This document shows, piece after piece, positions 15,566 to 24,545 of a DNA stretch of 32,105 nucleotides. Each line of letters opens with the position of its first letter. The first letter of the stretch is position 1. The translations under genes were made by a program, and so were the position numbers. The notes under the pieces were generated by a model that worked only from the letters and a program-made list of their open reading frames with translations, was not told the origin of the DNA and did not search any database. Source of the DNA: Acetofilamentum sp. (lineage in GTDB: Bacteria > Bacteroidota > Bacteroidia > Bacteroidales > JAADGE01); the NCBI GenBank assembly GCA_020720665.1, contig DYOF01000018.1, forward strand, positions 1-32,105, given 5' to 3'.

Positions 15566-18500
15566 ATGAGTAAGAAATTTCCGGAATATAAAAATTTAGA
15601 CCTTTCTCAAGTCAATAAAGATATTCTGAAAAAGTGGAAAGAAGAAAATACATTTGAAAAAAGTATATACTCAGAAAGAAATAAAAAGGAATTCATCTTC
15701 TATGAAGGACCGCCTTCTGCTAACGGAATGCCCGGAATACATCATGTAATTTCAAGGACATTGAAAGATGCTTTTTGTCGGTACAAAACCCAACAGGGGT
15801 ATATTGTAAAACGAAAAGCCGGATGGGATACACACGGCTTACCGGTTGAGCTGGCTGTTGAAAAAAAACTTGGAATAACTAAAGACGATATCGGCTCTAA
15901 AATTTCCGTTGAAGAATACAATGACACATGTAGAAATGAGGTCATGAAATATACGAAACAATGGGAAGATATTACAGAAAAAATGGGATATTGGGTTGAT
16001 ATGAAAAACCCATACATCACTTATGATAATAAATATATTGAATCATTATGGTGGCTGTTAAAAGAACTCTATAATAAAGGGCTTTTATATAAAGGGTTTA
16101 CAATTCAACCATATTCCCCGGCTGCCGGAACCGGTTTAAGTTCTCACGAACTTAATATGCCCGGATGTTATAAAGATGTTAAAGATAGTACCGGAATAGC
16201 TCAGTTTAAAGCAATTAAAGATAATAAGTCAGAATTTTTATTTAAAAACCTTGATACCGACTTATTCTTTTTAGCATGGACAACAACACCATGGACTTTA
16301 TTGTCAAACACGGCTTTAGCAGTCGGCGAAAAAATTAAATACCTGAAAGTCAGAACCTTTAATCCCTATACAGCAGCCCCGATAACCGTTATTTTAGCAA
16401 AAGAATTATTCAGAACATTATTCTCTGAGGCTTGTGATAATTTAAAATTAAACGATTATAAAGAAGGTGACAAAAACATACCCTATGTTATATTAAATGA
16501 ATATACCGGAGCAGAACTTGCCGGCGTTTTATATGAACAACTCTTGCCCTATCAACAACCTGATGACGGTGACGCATTTAAAGTCGTAACAGGTAATTTC
16601 GTTACTACCGAAGACGGAACCGGAATTGTACACATTGCTCCGAGTTTTGGTTCTGACGATTATATGGTTGCAAAACAAAACAATATAGGGTCATTAACTT
16701 TAGTAAATAAAAAAGGCGAATTTGTTGAAGGTGTCGGAGAATTCAGCGGTCGTCCCGTTAAGAACGCTTACAATCCGTCTATACCGGAAGATGCCCCGAG
16801 CGTTGATGTTGATATCTTGGTTAAACTTAAACAAGAAAACAAACTTTTTAAAAGTGCAAAATACGAACATTCCTACCCGCATTGTTGGAGAACAGATAAA
16901 CCGGTTTTATATTATCCCTTAGATTCTTGGTTTATTAAGTCCACTGCTTTTAAGGACAGAATGATTGAGTTAAATAAAACAATAAATTGGCAACCGCCTG
17001 CAACCGGTGAAGGAAGATTCGGGCAATGGCTTGAAAACCTTATAGACTGGAATTTATCTCGATCCAGATATTGGGGAACACCTCTTCCTATTTGGCGAAC
17101 TGAAAACGGCGAGGAAGAACTATGTATCGGTTCATTGGAAGAGCTTAAATTCGAAGCGGAAAAATCGGTAAAAGCCGGTTTCATGAAAGAAAATCCCCTT
17201 AAAGATTTTATTCCCGGTGATTTTTCAAAAGAAAATTATTTAACATTTGATATGCACCGTCCGTTTGTTGACGAAGTATATTTAGTTTCGACATCCGGAA
17301 AAAAAATGATTAGGGAAATCGACTTAATTGACGTTTGGTTCGATTCCGGTGCAATGCCTTATGCTCAATTGCATTACCCGTTTGAAAACGCAGAACCTTT
17401 TAAAAAGTCTTTTCCTGCTGACTATATTGCAGAAGGAGTTGACCAAACCAGAGGGTGGTTTTTTACATTGCACGCAATTTCAACAATGTTATTTGACTCG
17501 GTTTCTTTTAAAAATATCATTGCAACCGGATTGTTACAAGATAAAAACGGTCAAAAAATGTCTAAACGCCTCGGTAACGTTATAGACCCGTTTGAAACAA
17601 TTGACACATTCGGAGCCGATGCTGTTCGCTGGTATATGCTTACAAACGCACGCCCTTGGGATAACTTAAAATTTGATTTAACCGGTGTTGATGAGGTTAA
17701 AAGAAAATTCTTCGGAACTCTTTATAACACCTATTCCTTTTTTTCACTGTATGCAAATTTGGACGGATTTAACTATAAAGAACCAAATATTCCTATTAAT
17801 GAACGCCCTGAAATTGATAAGTGGATAATATCCTTGTTAAATACACTAATCAAAGATGTTGAAACATCTATGGATGCGTATGAACCGACAACTGCGGGTC
17901 GCCTGATTCAAACATTTGTTATTGATAATTTAAGCAATTGGTATGTTCGATTAAATCGTAAACGTTTTTGGGGACAAGAATATGATTCGGATAAAATATC
18001 TGCATATCAAACATTATATTTGTGTTTAGAAAGCATTTCAAAATTAATAGCCCCTATTGCTCCGTTCTTTGCTGAACGTCTTTTTGCTGATTTAAACTAT
18101 GCAACTCAACGCGATTTAAATTCTGTTCACATTTCCGATTTTCCAAAATTTAATTCAAAATTGATAGACAAAGAATTGGAAGAACGAATGGATCTTGCTC
18201 AAGAAATTTCTTCAATGACACTGAGTTTGCGTCGAAAAAGCAAAATAAAAGTTCGCCAACCCCTGAAAAAAATTATGATTCCTGTTTTAGACGGAGGTTT
18301 TCAGGCAAAAATTGAGGCTGTAAAAAATATTATTCTGACAGAAATAAACGTTAAAGATATTGAATATCTGAATGACAGCAGCGGAATAATTGTGAAAAAC
18401 ATAAAGCCCGATTTTAAAATTATGGGTAAAAAGTACAGCAAATCGCTTAAAACAATTGCCTCAGAATTATCTTCTTTGTCGCAAGATAAAATTGCAGAAT

Positions 18501-18922
18501 TTGAAAAAAACGGTTTTACTGTTTTATTTATAAACGGCGTTGAATATAACATTTTAATAGAAGAAGTTCAAATTACAACAGAGGATATACCGGGTTTATT
18601 AGCGGTTAATAAAGGTGCGTTAACCGTTGCATTAGATACAGACATTACGAAAGAGTTAAAAGACGAAGGGGTTGCAAGAGAAATTGTAAATAAAATACAA
18701 AATATCCGAAAAGATAAGGGGTTTGAAGTTACTGATTTTATAAATATTTCAATAAAAAGAAACAATATAACAAATAACGCCGTATTAAATTATGAGGAAT
18801 ATATAAAATCTCAAGTTTTAGCCCACTCTATAAAAATTGTAGAGTCTTTAAACGGAAACGATACAAATAATATTGAAATTGACGAAAACTTATTTGTTGC
18901 CGTCAGTATAACCAAAGTATAA
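15566..18922 (+). CDS. ileS: Isoleucyl-tRNA synthetase, long (IleRS2-like) form
   Basis: A 1118-residue class I synthetase that charges tRNA-Ile in the cytosol. The ATG at 15566 (MSKKFPEYKNLDLS) is chosen; the longer frame starts inside the preceding terminator. The N-terminal signature reads Gly57-Ile-His-His60 (NGMPGIHHV), where most class I enzymes have HIGH. The KMSKS loop is K664-M-S-K-R. The CP1 editing domain lies between (WTTTPWTLLSNTALAV, then the GIVHIAPSFGSDD region). The anticodon-binding domain follows 668, with a long C-terminal extension and no zinc cysteine cluster visible. Length and tail fit the eukaryote-like IleRS2 class rather than the ~930-residue IleRS1. It heads an operon with dksA and lspA. 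Confidence 0.96.
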   Translation: MSKKFPEYKNLDLSQVNKDILKKWKEENTFEKSIYSERNKKEFIFYEGPPSANGMPGIHHVISRTLKDAFCRYKTQQGYIVKRKAGWDTHGLPVELAVEKKLGITKDDIGSKISVEEYNDTCRNEVMKYTKQWEDITEKMGYWVDMKNPYITYDNKYIESLWWLLKELYNKGLLYKGFTIQPYSPAAGTGLSSHELNMPGCYKDVKDSTGIAQFKAIKDNKSEFLFKNLDTDLFFLAWTTTPWTLLSNTALAVGEKIKYLKVRTFNPYTAAPITVILAKELFRTLFSEACDNLKLNDYKEGDKNIPYVILNEYTGAELAGVLYEQLLPYQQPDDGDAFKVVTGNFVTTEDGTGIVHIAPSFGSDDYMVAKQNNIGSLTLVNKKGEFVEGVGEFSGRPVKNAYNPSIPEDAPSVDVDILVKLKQENKLFKSAKYEHSYPHCWRTDKPVLYYPLDSWFIKSTAFKDRMIELNKTINWQPPATGEGRFGQWLENLIDWNLSRSRYWGTPLPIWRTENGEEELCIGSLEELKFEAEKSVKAGFMKENPLKDFIPGDFSKENYLTFDMHRPFVDEVYLVSTSGKKMIREIDLIDVWFDSGAMPYAQLHYPFENAEPFKKSFPADYIAEGVDQTRGWFFTLHAISTMLFDSVSFKNIIATGLLQDKNGQKMSKRLGNVIDPFETIDTFGADAVRWYMLTNARPWDNLKFDLTGVDEVKRKFFGTLYNTYSFFSLYANLDGFNYKEPNIPINERPEIDKWIISLLNTLIKDVETSMDAYEPTTAGRLIQTFVIDNLSNWYVRLNRKRFWGQEYDSDKISAYQTLYLCLESISKLIAPIAPFFAERLFADLNYATQRDLNSVHISDFPKFNSKLIDKELEERMDLAQEISSMTLSLRRKSKIKVRQPLKKIMIPVLDGGFQAKIEAVKNIILTEINVKDIEYLNDSSGIIVKNIKPDFKIMGKKYSKSLKTIASELSSLSQDKIAEFEKNGFTVLFINGVEYNILIEEVQITTEDIPGLLAVNKGALTVALDTDITKELKDEGVAREIVNKIQNIRKDKGFEVTDFINISIKRNNITNNAVLNYEEYIKSQVLAHSIKIVESLNGNDTNNIEIDENLFVAVSITKV

Positions 18923-18939
18923 CTTTAAAACCAACTGAA

Positions 18940-19329
18940 ATGACCGAAGTAAACAAACCGGAAAAAACCAGATATTCTGATGAAGAATTACAAGAGTTTA
19001 AACAAATTATCTTAGATAAATTAGAACGCGCAAAGAAAGATTATCAACTTTTGAAAAGTACGCTTTCACATGAAGATTCTAATGATATTGAAGACACATC
19101 ACCGACATTTAAAGTTTTAGAAGAAGGTGCAACAACCCTATCAAGAGAACAAACCGGACGTTTAGCACAACGACAGCTAAAATTCATCTCTCATTTAGAA
19201 GCCGCATTGGTTCGAATAGAAAACAAAACATACGGTATTTGCAGAGAAACAGGAAAACTGATTGCAAAAGAACGATTAAAAGCCGTGCCGCATGCAACCT
19301 TGAGTATTGAAGCAAAGATTAATCAATAA
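18940..19329 (+). CDS. TraR/DksA-family transcription factor lacking the four-Cys zinc finger
   Basis: A 129-residue DksA/TraR-type protein. Residues ~15-95 form the coiled coil (IILDKLERAKKDYQLLKSTL, then LAQRQLKFISHLEAALVRIE). The globular end carries YGICRETGKLIAKERLKAVPHA, the normal DksA C-terminal signature, but only one of the four zinc cysteines (Cys101) remains. Loss of the zinc site is seen in many Bacteroidota relatives. Known DksA proteins enter the RNA polymerase secondary channel and act with ppGpp on stable RNA promoters; a similar role is inferred here. It starts 17 bases after ileS and ends 10 bases before lspA, so the three genes are co-transcribed. Confidence 0.88.
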   Translation: MTEVNKPEKTRYSDEELQEFKQIILDKLERAKKDYQLLKSTLSHEDSNDIEDTSPTFKVLEEGATTLSREQTGRLAQRQLKFISHLEAALVRIENKTYGICRETGKLIAKERLKAVPHATLSIEAKINQ

Positions 19330-19339
19330 GCAAATTAAA

Positions 19340-19975
19340 ATGTCATTATTAAAAAAATCAATTTTTCTCATTTTAATATTGCTTATAATTGATCAGGTCG
19401 TTAAAATTTGGGTAAAACTTAATTTTGAAATCGGAGAAAGTGTTCCTATTTTGGGTTTGAATTGGGCACAAATTCATTTTACCGAAAATAAAGGTGCCGC
19501 ATTCGGAATGCTCATCGGAGGAGATGCCGGTAAATTAGCTCTAAGCATTTTCCGACTGATAGCAATAACAGGACTTTCGTGGTATTTAGTAAAAATATCA
19601 AAACAAAATGCCCCTAAAATTGCAATTTTCACTATTGCCCTAATTTTGACAGGAGCAATCGGAAATATGATTGACAGTGCTTTTTACGGAATAATTTTTA
19701 ACAGTCCGAGTGTCGGTATTGCCGAAATCTTCCCGGAAGGAGGCGGATATGCTTCATTTCTTCACGGATCGGTTGTTGATATGTTTTATTTTCCTTTATT
19801 TGATGTAACTGCTCCCGGTTGGTTCCCCTCAAATAGTTGGTGGCCATGGCATCCGGGCAGCAATATTACTTTTTTCCCGTACATTTTTAACATTGCCGAT
19901 TCCGCAATTACCGTAGGTGTAATATTATTTATTTTGTTTAGAAAATCATTCATTTTTAATAAACAAGATAATTAA
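19340..19975 (+). CDS. lspA: Lipoprotein signal peptidase
   Basis: A 211-residue inner-membrane aspartic protease (signal peptidase II) that removes the signal peptide from prolipoproteins after lipidation of the Cys. The ATG at 19340 is chosen over an upstream one overlapping dksA, because MSLLKKSIFLILILLIIDQ is the usual first transmembrane start. Four hydrophobic helices are visible. The catalytic dyad is Asp112 (GNMIDS) and Asp187 (FNIADS). The ENKGAAFGM segment is also conserved. A loop of about 45 residues between the dyad halves (FPEGGGYAS through SNSWWPWHPGS) makes it longer than the E. coli enzyme, as is usual in Bacteroidota. It closes the ileS-dksA-lspA operon and is followed by an intrinsic terminator. 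Confidence 0.95.
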   Translation: MSLLKKSIFLILILLIIDQVVKIWVKLNFEIGESVPILGLNWAQIHFTENKGAAFGMLIGGDAGKLALSIFRLIAITGLSWYLVKISKQNAPKIAIFTIALILTGAIGNMIDSAFYGIIFNSPSVGIAEIFPEGGGYASFLHGSVVDMFYFPLFDVTAPGWFPSNSWWPWHPGSNITFFPYIFNIADSAITVGVILFILFRKSFIFNKQDN

Positions 19976-20028
19976 TACCGGTAAAAGCATATAATTTCTT
20001 TGCAATATTTTACCGAAAACAAATTTTT

Positions 20029-20061
20029 AACCTTAGTTTTGTAAATACTAAGGTTTTTTTT
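20029..20061 (+). terminator. Intrinsic terminator after lspA
   Basis: AACCTTAG (20029-20036) and CTAAGGTT (20048-20055) form a perfect 8-bp stem with an 11-base loop, followed by a run of T residues. It ends the ileS-dksA-lspA transcript 54 bases after the lspA stop. Confidence 0.92.
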
Positions 20062-20103
20062 ATACATTAGTTTCCGAAATATGAAATTAACATCCGTGAA
20101 AAA

Positions 20104-21723
20104 ATGAAAAAATTTAATGTAAACAACATTCTCTTGTTAATCTTTTTGCTTATAGCCTTAGGGGTTTTTATTTTCGGTATCAGAGAATTAGTTGTTCTTA
20201 ATTCTTCTCATAAAGAACATAAAACAGCATTAAAAATTTCAGAAACATCCTCTTTATTAAACGAAATATATTTTCGTTTTTATGCCGATAATAAAATAAC
20301 AGAACGAATTATTTTAAACGATTCTAAATCTGATTTAGCAAATTTAATTGCCGAGCACAATGAAAATACTGCCGTTATAAATAGCCTTTTTAATGAAATT
20401 TCACTCCTTTTAAATGATTCTTTGTATGATAAAATTTCAGCAATTAAACGTTTAAATAACTATTCTAAAACTTTATATACACAAAATTATTTGCCAATTA
20501 TTCAAAAACTGTCAGCACAAAAAACAAATTTATTAAATCAGGAAATCAGCTTTTCCGAAAACAATCAATCATCTCTGAAACAAAATTTACAAACCGAGTT
20601 ATTTGAAACAGATAAAGCATATAAGAAAACTCGCGATTTAATAATAAACAACTTTATAAATTCCCGACAAAAAATTAAAGAATCATTAACAGAAAAAGAG
20701 CTCTCAGTTCAAGAACGTTATACCAAAACCGAGAATATTTCTTTTTTGTTTTTTCTGTCACTAATTTTATTTTCCGGAATAGGCTTAGCATTCCTCATCA
20801 AAACTTTATCTCGACCCTTATTACAAATAAATGAACATTTAGACATTATTACAAAAGGCGAGCTTCCTGAGGATATTAATGTGAAAAGCAGTATTGAAAT
20901 TGTTAATATCGGTGATAAAATTAATGAAACCGTTAAGGGCTTAAAACGAGTCGTAGAATTTTCAACAGAAATCGGTAACGGTAATTTTGATGCAGAATAT
21001 GAAATTTTAGGAGACAATGACATCCTCGGAATTTCTTTGTTGTCTTTAAGAGATAACCTCCTGTCCGCTCAAAAAGAAGAAGAAAAAAGGAAAAAAGAAG
21101 ATTCTCAAAGAAACAGAACAAACGAAGCCTTAACAAAATTTAGTGAAATTCTCAGACAACAAACGGAAAGTATTTCTGAATTAGCATCTAAAATTATTTC
21201 TGAATTAGTGAAATTTTTGGATGCAAATCAAGGCGGTTTATTCTTCTTGAATGAAGATGATAAAACAAATATTCATTATGAACTGTTGGGTTCTTATGCA
21301 TACAGCAGAAAGCGATATATTACAAAACAAATTAAACCGGGCGAAGGCTTGGTCGGTGCTGTTGCAATTGAAAAATATACTGTTTATATGACTAATGTTC
21401 CTGATGAATACATTGAAATTGAATCCGGTTTCGGAAGTGCCAATCCTCGTTACATTTTGATTGTTCCTTTAAAAATTGAAGAAGACGTTTTGGGTGTTAT
21501 TGAATTAGCCTCTTTCAACACAATTGAAAAATACGAAATAGAAATGGTTGAAAAAATTGCTGAAACGATTGCATCTTCTCTGGCTAACGCTCGTATCAAT
21601 ATACAAACATCATCTTTGCTTAAAAAATCTAAAGAACAAGAACTAATTATTCAGGAACAAGAAGCTCTTATAAATGAATACATTAAAGAAATACGTGATT
21701 TGAATAAGAAGTTAAATGCTTAA
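20104..21723 (+). CDS. Membrane HAMP-like/GAF receptor without an output domain
   Basis: A 539-residue inner-membrane sensor. TM1 covers ~8-29 and TM2 ~213-234. Between them lies a helical periplasmic domain (~30-205) like the four-helix bundles of chemoreceptors. A HAMP-like segment follows TM2 (RPLLQINEHLDIITKGELPED, ~237-290), then a charged coil (~320-350). A GAF domain spans ~355-500 (KIISELVKFLDANQGGLFFL; GEGLVGAVAIEK; PLKIEEDVLGVIELAS). The protein ends in a ~37-residue coiled coil (SKEQELIIQEQEALINEYIK). No kinase, methyl-accepting, cyclase or phosphatase domain follows, although related Bacteroidota proteins usually continue into one. It may act through a partner protein. Its 3' end overlaps the convergent hydrolase gene by 12 bases. 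Confidence 0.82.
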   Translation: MKKFNVNNILLLIFLLIALGVFIFGIRELVVLNSSHKEHKTALKISETSSLLNEIYFRFYADNKITERIILNDSKSDLANLIAEHNENTAVINSLFNEISLLLNDSLYDKISAIKRLNNYSKTLYTQNYLPIIQKLSAQKTNLLNQEISFSENNQSSLKQNLQTELFETDKAYKKTRDLIINNFINSRQKIKESLTEKELSVQERYTKTENISFLFFLSLILFSGIGLAFLIKTLSRPLLQINEHLDIITKGELPEDINVKSSIEIVNIGDKINETVKGLKRVVEFSTEIGNGNFDAEYEILGDNDILGISLLSLRDNLLSAQKEEEKRKKEDSQRNRTNEALTKFSEILRQQTESISELASKIISELVKFLDANQGGLFFLNEDDKTNIHYELLGSYAYSRKRYITKQIKPGEGLVGAVAIEKYTVYMTNVPDEYIEIESGFGSANPRYILIVPLKIEEDVLGVIELASFNTIEKYEIEMVEKIAETIASSLANARINIQTSSLLKKSKEQELIIQEQEALINEYIKEIRDLNKKLNA

Positions 21724-22641
21724 TTTTAAATTCAGCCAAGTAAGCACGTCATTATATACTTCTGCCCTATTTACTTCATTTAACATTTCATGTCTTCCCT
21801 CCGGATATAATTTAATTGTTAAATCGGTTAAGCCTGCATTTTTATACAAATTAAAAACTTCTTGTACTTGTTTTCCTCCTTTGCTTACAGGGTCTTTATC
21901 TCCTGAAAAAAGATAAACCGGAAGTTTTGAAGGGATTTTTAATACGTTTTCTTTTTTATTAACATATTCTAAACCCTTCATCATGTCATTAAAAAATCCG
22001 ACAGAAAATATTGTTCCGCAAAACGGGTCGTTTACATATTTATCAACCTGTTCGTTATCCCTGCTTAACCAATCAAACGATGTCCTGTTCGGTTTAAATG
22101 CTTTGTTGAATTCTCCGAATGACAATTTATCCATCAACGGGCTTAAACTGTTTTTTGGTTTAAATAACATGATTACATTCGTTAAAAACACACCGACTTT
22201 ACCTAACAATCCTGCTGAGCCGGTTGTTCCCGAAAGAATTACTCCGGATAGGTTTTCATTACTTTGGGCTATAAATGTTCTTGTAATAAAAGACCCCATA
22301 CTATGCCCGAGTATAAATAAAGGCTGTCCGGGGTTTTCAGTTTTTGAGAGCTGTATTAACACATTCAAATCATTTACAACTTTGTTCCACCCGTTTTTTT
22401 CAGCAAAAAACCCTAAGTTTTCAACGGTTCCGGCTGTTTTTCCGTGTCCTCTCTGGTCATATGTATAAACCGTAAACCCGTTTTCGTTCAAAAATCCTGC
22501 AAAATCATCATATCTCTGTCCGTGTTCTGCCATTCCGTGTACTATGATGACAATACCCTTTAGGTTTTTTTCGGCATTATGTTTATAAAAAGCAATTTGC
22601 TTTTTATCTTCTGTTAGAAATGAGTGTTCTGTTTTTGCCAT
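21712..22641 (-). CDS. Alpha/beta hydrolase, monoacylglycerol lipase/lysophospholipase-like
   Basis: A 309-residue cytosolic hydrolase of the Hydrolase_4 (monoglyceride lipase) group. The oxyanion region is VIIVHGMAEHGQRYDDFA and the nucleophile elbow GHSMGS carries Ser114. The acid is Asp250 in SGDKDPVS and the base His284 in EGRHEML, so the triad is complete. Relatives release fatty acids from monoacylglycerols or lysophospholipids; the true substrate here is not shown. It starts 5 bases after the SDR stop and is the last gene of the minus-strand run behind metH-metF. Its 3' end overlaps the GAF receptor gene by 12 bases on the opposite strand. Confidence 0.9.
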   Translation of the reverse strand: MAKTEHSFLTEDKKQIAFYKHNAEKNLKGIVIIVHGMAEHGQRYDDFAGFLNENGFTVYTYDQRGHGKTAGTVENLGFFAEKNGWNKVVNDLNVLIQLSKTENPGQPLFILGHSMGSFITRTFIAQSNENLSGVILSGTTGSAGLLGKVGVFLTNVIMLFKPKNSLSPLMDKLSFGEFNKAFKPNRTSFDWLSRDNEQVDKYVNDPFCGTIFSVGFFNDMMKGLEYVNKKENVLKIPSKLPVYLFSGDKDPVSKGGKQVQEVFNLYKNAGLTDLTIKLYPEGRHEMLNEVNRAEVYNDVLTWLNLKLSI

Positions 22642-22646
22642 TGTGC

Positions 22647-23375
22647 TTAATTTTCTATGTTTCTGATGTCTAATAATACATTTGAATATTTTGTTTGATT
22701 GTCAATAATACGTAACAATAATAATGCGGTTTTGTCTGTTCCTGCTAATTCTTTGTTTTGTTTCATCTGAATAAACTTTTCAACATCTGAAAACTCGGTT
22801 ACGGAAACAGCTCTGATTTGCTCTTGCATTTTTGTATCTACGACTCCGGGAGCTACCGAAAAAACTTTTATTCGTTTAATTTCCGGATAAAAGTTTTGTT
22901 CAATTTCTATGTTTTTGCTGAGCATATCCATTGCTGATTTTGATGCACAATATACACCCCATGCATCAATGTTGTGTCTTCCGGCTCCTGAACTGATATT
23001 TAAAATAACTCTTTTGTTTTCGTATTGTTGATATTTTTTTATAAAATTATTCATTAAAATACTCGGTGATACAATATTCACATGATAATCGTTAATAATG
23101 CTTTGATTTTTTAGTTTTCCTACTCGTAGGATTTCAGAAATTACTCCTGAATTATTTATCAAAACAATTTCGTCTGCATTTTCCAATGTCGGAAAAAAAA
23201 TACTTTCGGTGTCATTTAAATCTGACAGGTTTGTAATAATATGGCTGTAATTTTTATGCTTTATAGTTGCCGTTCTGGAAATTCCGGTTACTTTAACGTC
23301 TTCGTTTTTCAATAAGTTTTCAGCCAAAGCCTTTCCTATTCCGCGACCGGTTCCGGTTATAAAATAGTATTTCAT
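22647..23375 (-). CDS. Short-chain dehydrogenase/reductase, sepiapterin/benzil-reductase-like
   Basis: A 242-residue NAD(P)-dependent classical SDR. The nucleotide-binding motif TGTGRGIG lies at residues 7-14, followed by a GISRT strand that favours NADP. Other landmarks are the NNSG motif after the fourth strand, a Ser in NISSGAG, and the catalytic Tyr142-x-x-x-Lys146 in YCASK. The family reduces carbonyl groups on diverse small molecules. The pattern is nearest to sepiapterin or benzil reductase types, but the substrate cannot be assigned. It is 58 bases downstream of the flippase-like gene and 5 bases upstream of the hydrolase gene. Confidence 0.88.
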   Translation of the reverse strand: MKYYFITGTGRGIGKALAENLLKNEDVKVTGISRTATIKHKNYSHIITNLSDLNDTESIFFPTLENADEIVLINNSGVISEILRVGKLKNQSIINDYHVNIVSPSILMNNFIKKYQQYENKRVILNISSGAGRHNIDAWGVYCASKSAMDMLSKNIEIEQNFYPEIKRIKVFSVAPGVVDTKMQEQIRAVSVTEFSDVEKFIQMKQNKELAGTDKTALLLLRIIDNQTKYSNVLLDIRNIEN

Positions 23376-23433
23376 AACAAATTTTAGGTTATTGTTTTAG
23401 TTCGGAAAGATAAGAATTTATTTTTTAATGATT

Positions 23434-24519
23434 TTATTTTGACCGCTTTTTTATTACAAATTTATCTCTTATCCATTTTGGTCCGATAATCACACCGGCA
23501 ATTAAATACGGATAATAGGTAAACAATCGCCAAACAAATGCTGTAATTATTGCAATCCCGGCAACTTGGGGCATAAATCCGCTTAAATATTCTGAAAATA
23601 CATATTCTGAAAATCCGCTGCCGCCGGGTGTCGGGCTGACGAGCATCATTATCCACATTACCAATTGTTTGGCAAATAAGAGAAAGTGATCGCTTTTCAT
23701 AGCAAAAAAGGCAATAAAAATTGCATTAACCACCCAATATCTTGCGGTCCAAGATAAAGCTGTTGCACCAAACGCTTTTAACCAAAAAACAAAAGGTTTG
23801 CGTTTGAGTTCCTTTGAATTATTTATAATATCCAATCCGGCTCTTCGTGCGTCATTTCTCCAACGCCGCAATGGTTTGAATCGAAAAATACCTAAGATTG
23901 TTTTTTTAATAATAACCGGATTTAAAAACAAGCCGTAACTTAAAAAAAGAATATATGCCAATTTAATTGCATATCCGATTACGGCAAAATAGAAAAACTG
24001 ATTAGCAAAATTTAAACCTGCAGATTCCCCGATATTAAATATTCTGTCAGGTCCTACTGAAAAAATAATTAAAGGAAACATTATAAGAAAATACAATTCA
24101 TCTAACAAAGCTGTTGCCATAACTATTGCTGTGCTTTTTCCTATGCTGATTCCTTCTTTGTGAACAAACACAACAGCTACACCGGTTCCGCCGATTACCG
24201 AAGGCGATATTGCCGAAGCAAATTCCCACAACATTATTACACGAAACGCCTGAAGCCAAGTTACTTTATTTTCACTTAAAATTTTAAACCGAATCATATA
24301 TCCGATATCTCTAAACATCATGAATAAAGCGGCCACGAAAAGAAAAAAAATTGTTCTGTAAGAAAAATCGACGACATCAAAAGAAACCTCTTTATCTTTA
24401 ATTTGAAAGAATAACAATAAAAATACCGCTAAAACACCAATAATAGCCGGAATAATTATCTTTTTCGGACTAATCTTTTTTGTGAGATTGTCCTTTTCTT
24501 TTAAATTAATTTTTGCCAT
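23434..24519 (-). CDS. Lysylphosphatidylglycerol synthase TM/UPF0104 flippase-like membrane protein
   Basis: A 361-residue inner-membrane protein with about eight hydrophobic helices and a lysine-rich cytosolic N-terminus. The family hallmarks are present: SPSVIGGTGVAVVFVHKEG near residue 98, ALLDELYF near 137, and VSPTPGGSGFSEYVF near 292. It belongs to the UPF0104/AglD group, which includes the membrane half of MprF. It lacks the soluble aminoacyl-transferase half, so it is not an aminoacyl-phosphatidylglycerol synthase itself. Relatives are proposed to flip lipids or lipid-linked sugars; the substrate is unknown. It starts 26 bases after metF and continues that operon. Confidence 0.87.
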   Translation of the reverse strand: MAKINLKEKDNLTKKISPKKIIIPAIIGVLAVFLLLFFQIKDKEVSFDVVDFSYRTIFFLFVAALFMMFRDIGYMIRFKILSENKVTWLQAFRVIMLWEFASAISPSVIGGTGVAVVFVHKEGISIGKSTAIVMATALLDELYFLIMFPLIIFSVGPDRIFNIGESAGLNFANQFFYFAVIGYAIKLAYILFLSYGLFLNPVIIKKTILGIFRFKPLRRWRNDARRAGLDIINNSKELKRKPFVFWLKAFGATALSWTARYWVVNAIFIAFFAMKSDHFLLFAKQLVMWIMMLVSPTPGGSGFSEYVFSEYLSGFMPQVAGIAIITAFVWRLFTYYPYLIAGVIIGPKWIRDKFVIKKRSK

Positions 24520-24545
24520 TCTAATGCAATAATATAAATTTTTGA

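Noticed and set aside
21983-22468. Plus-strand open frame of 161 codons
   Set aside because: It lies wholly antisense to the alpha/beta hydrolase, whose catalytic triad is intact, and its translation is low-complexity with no family motif.
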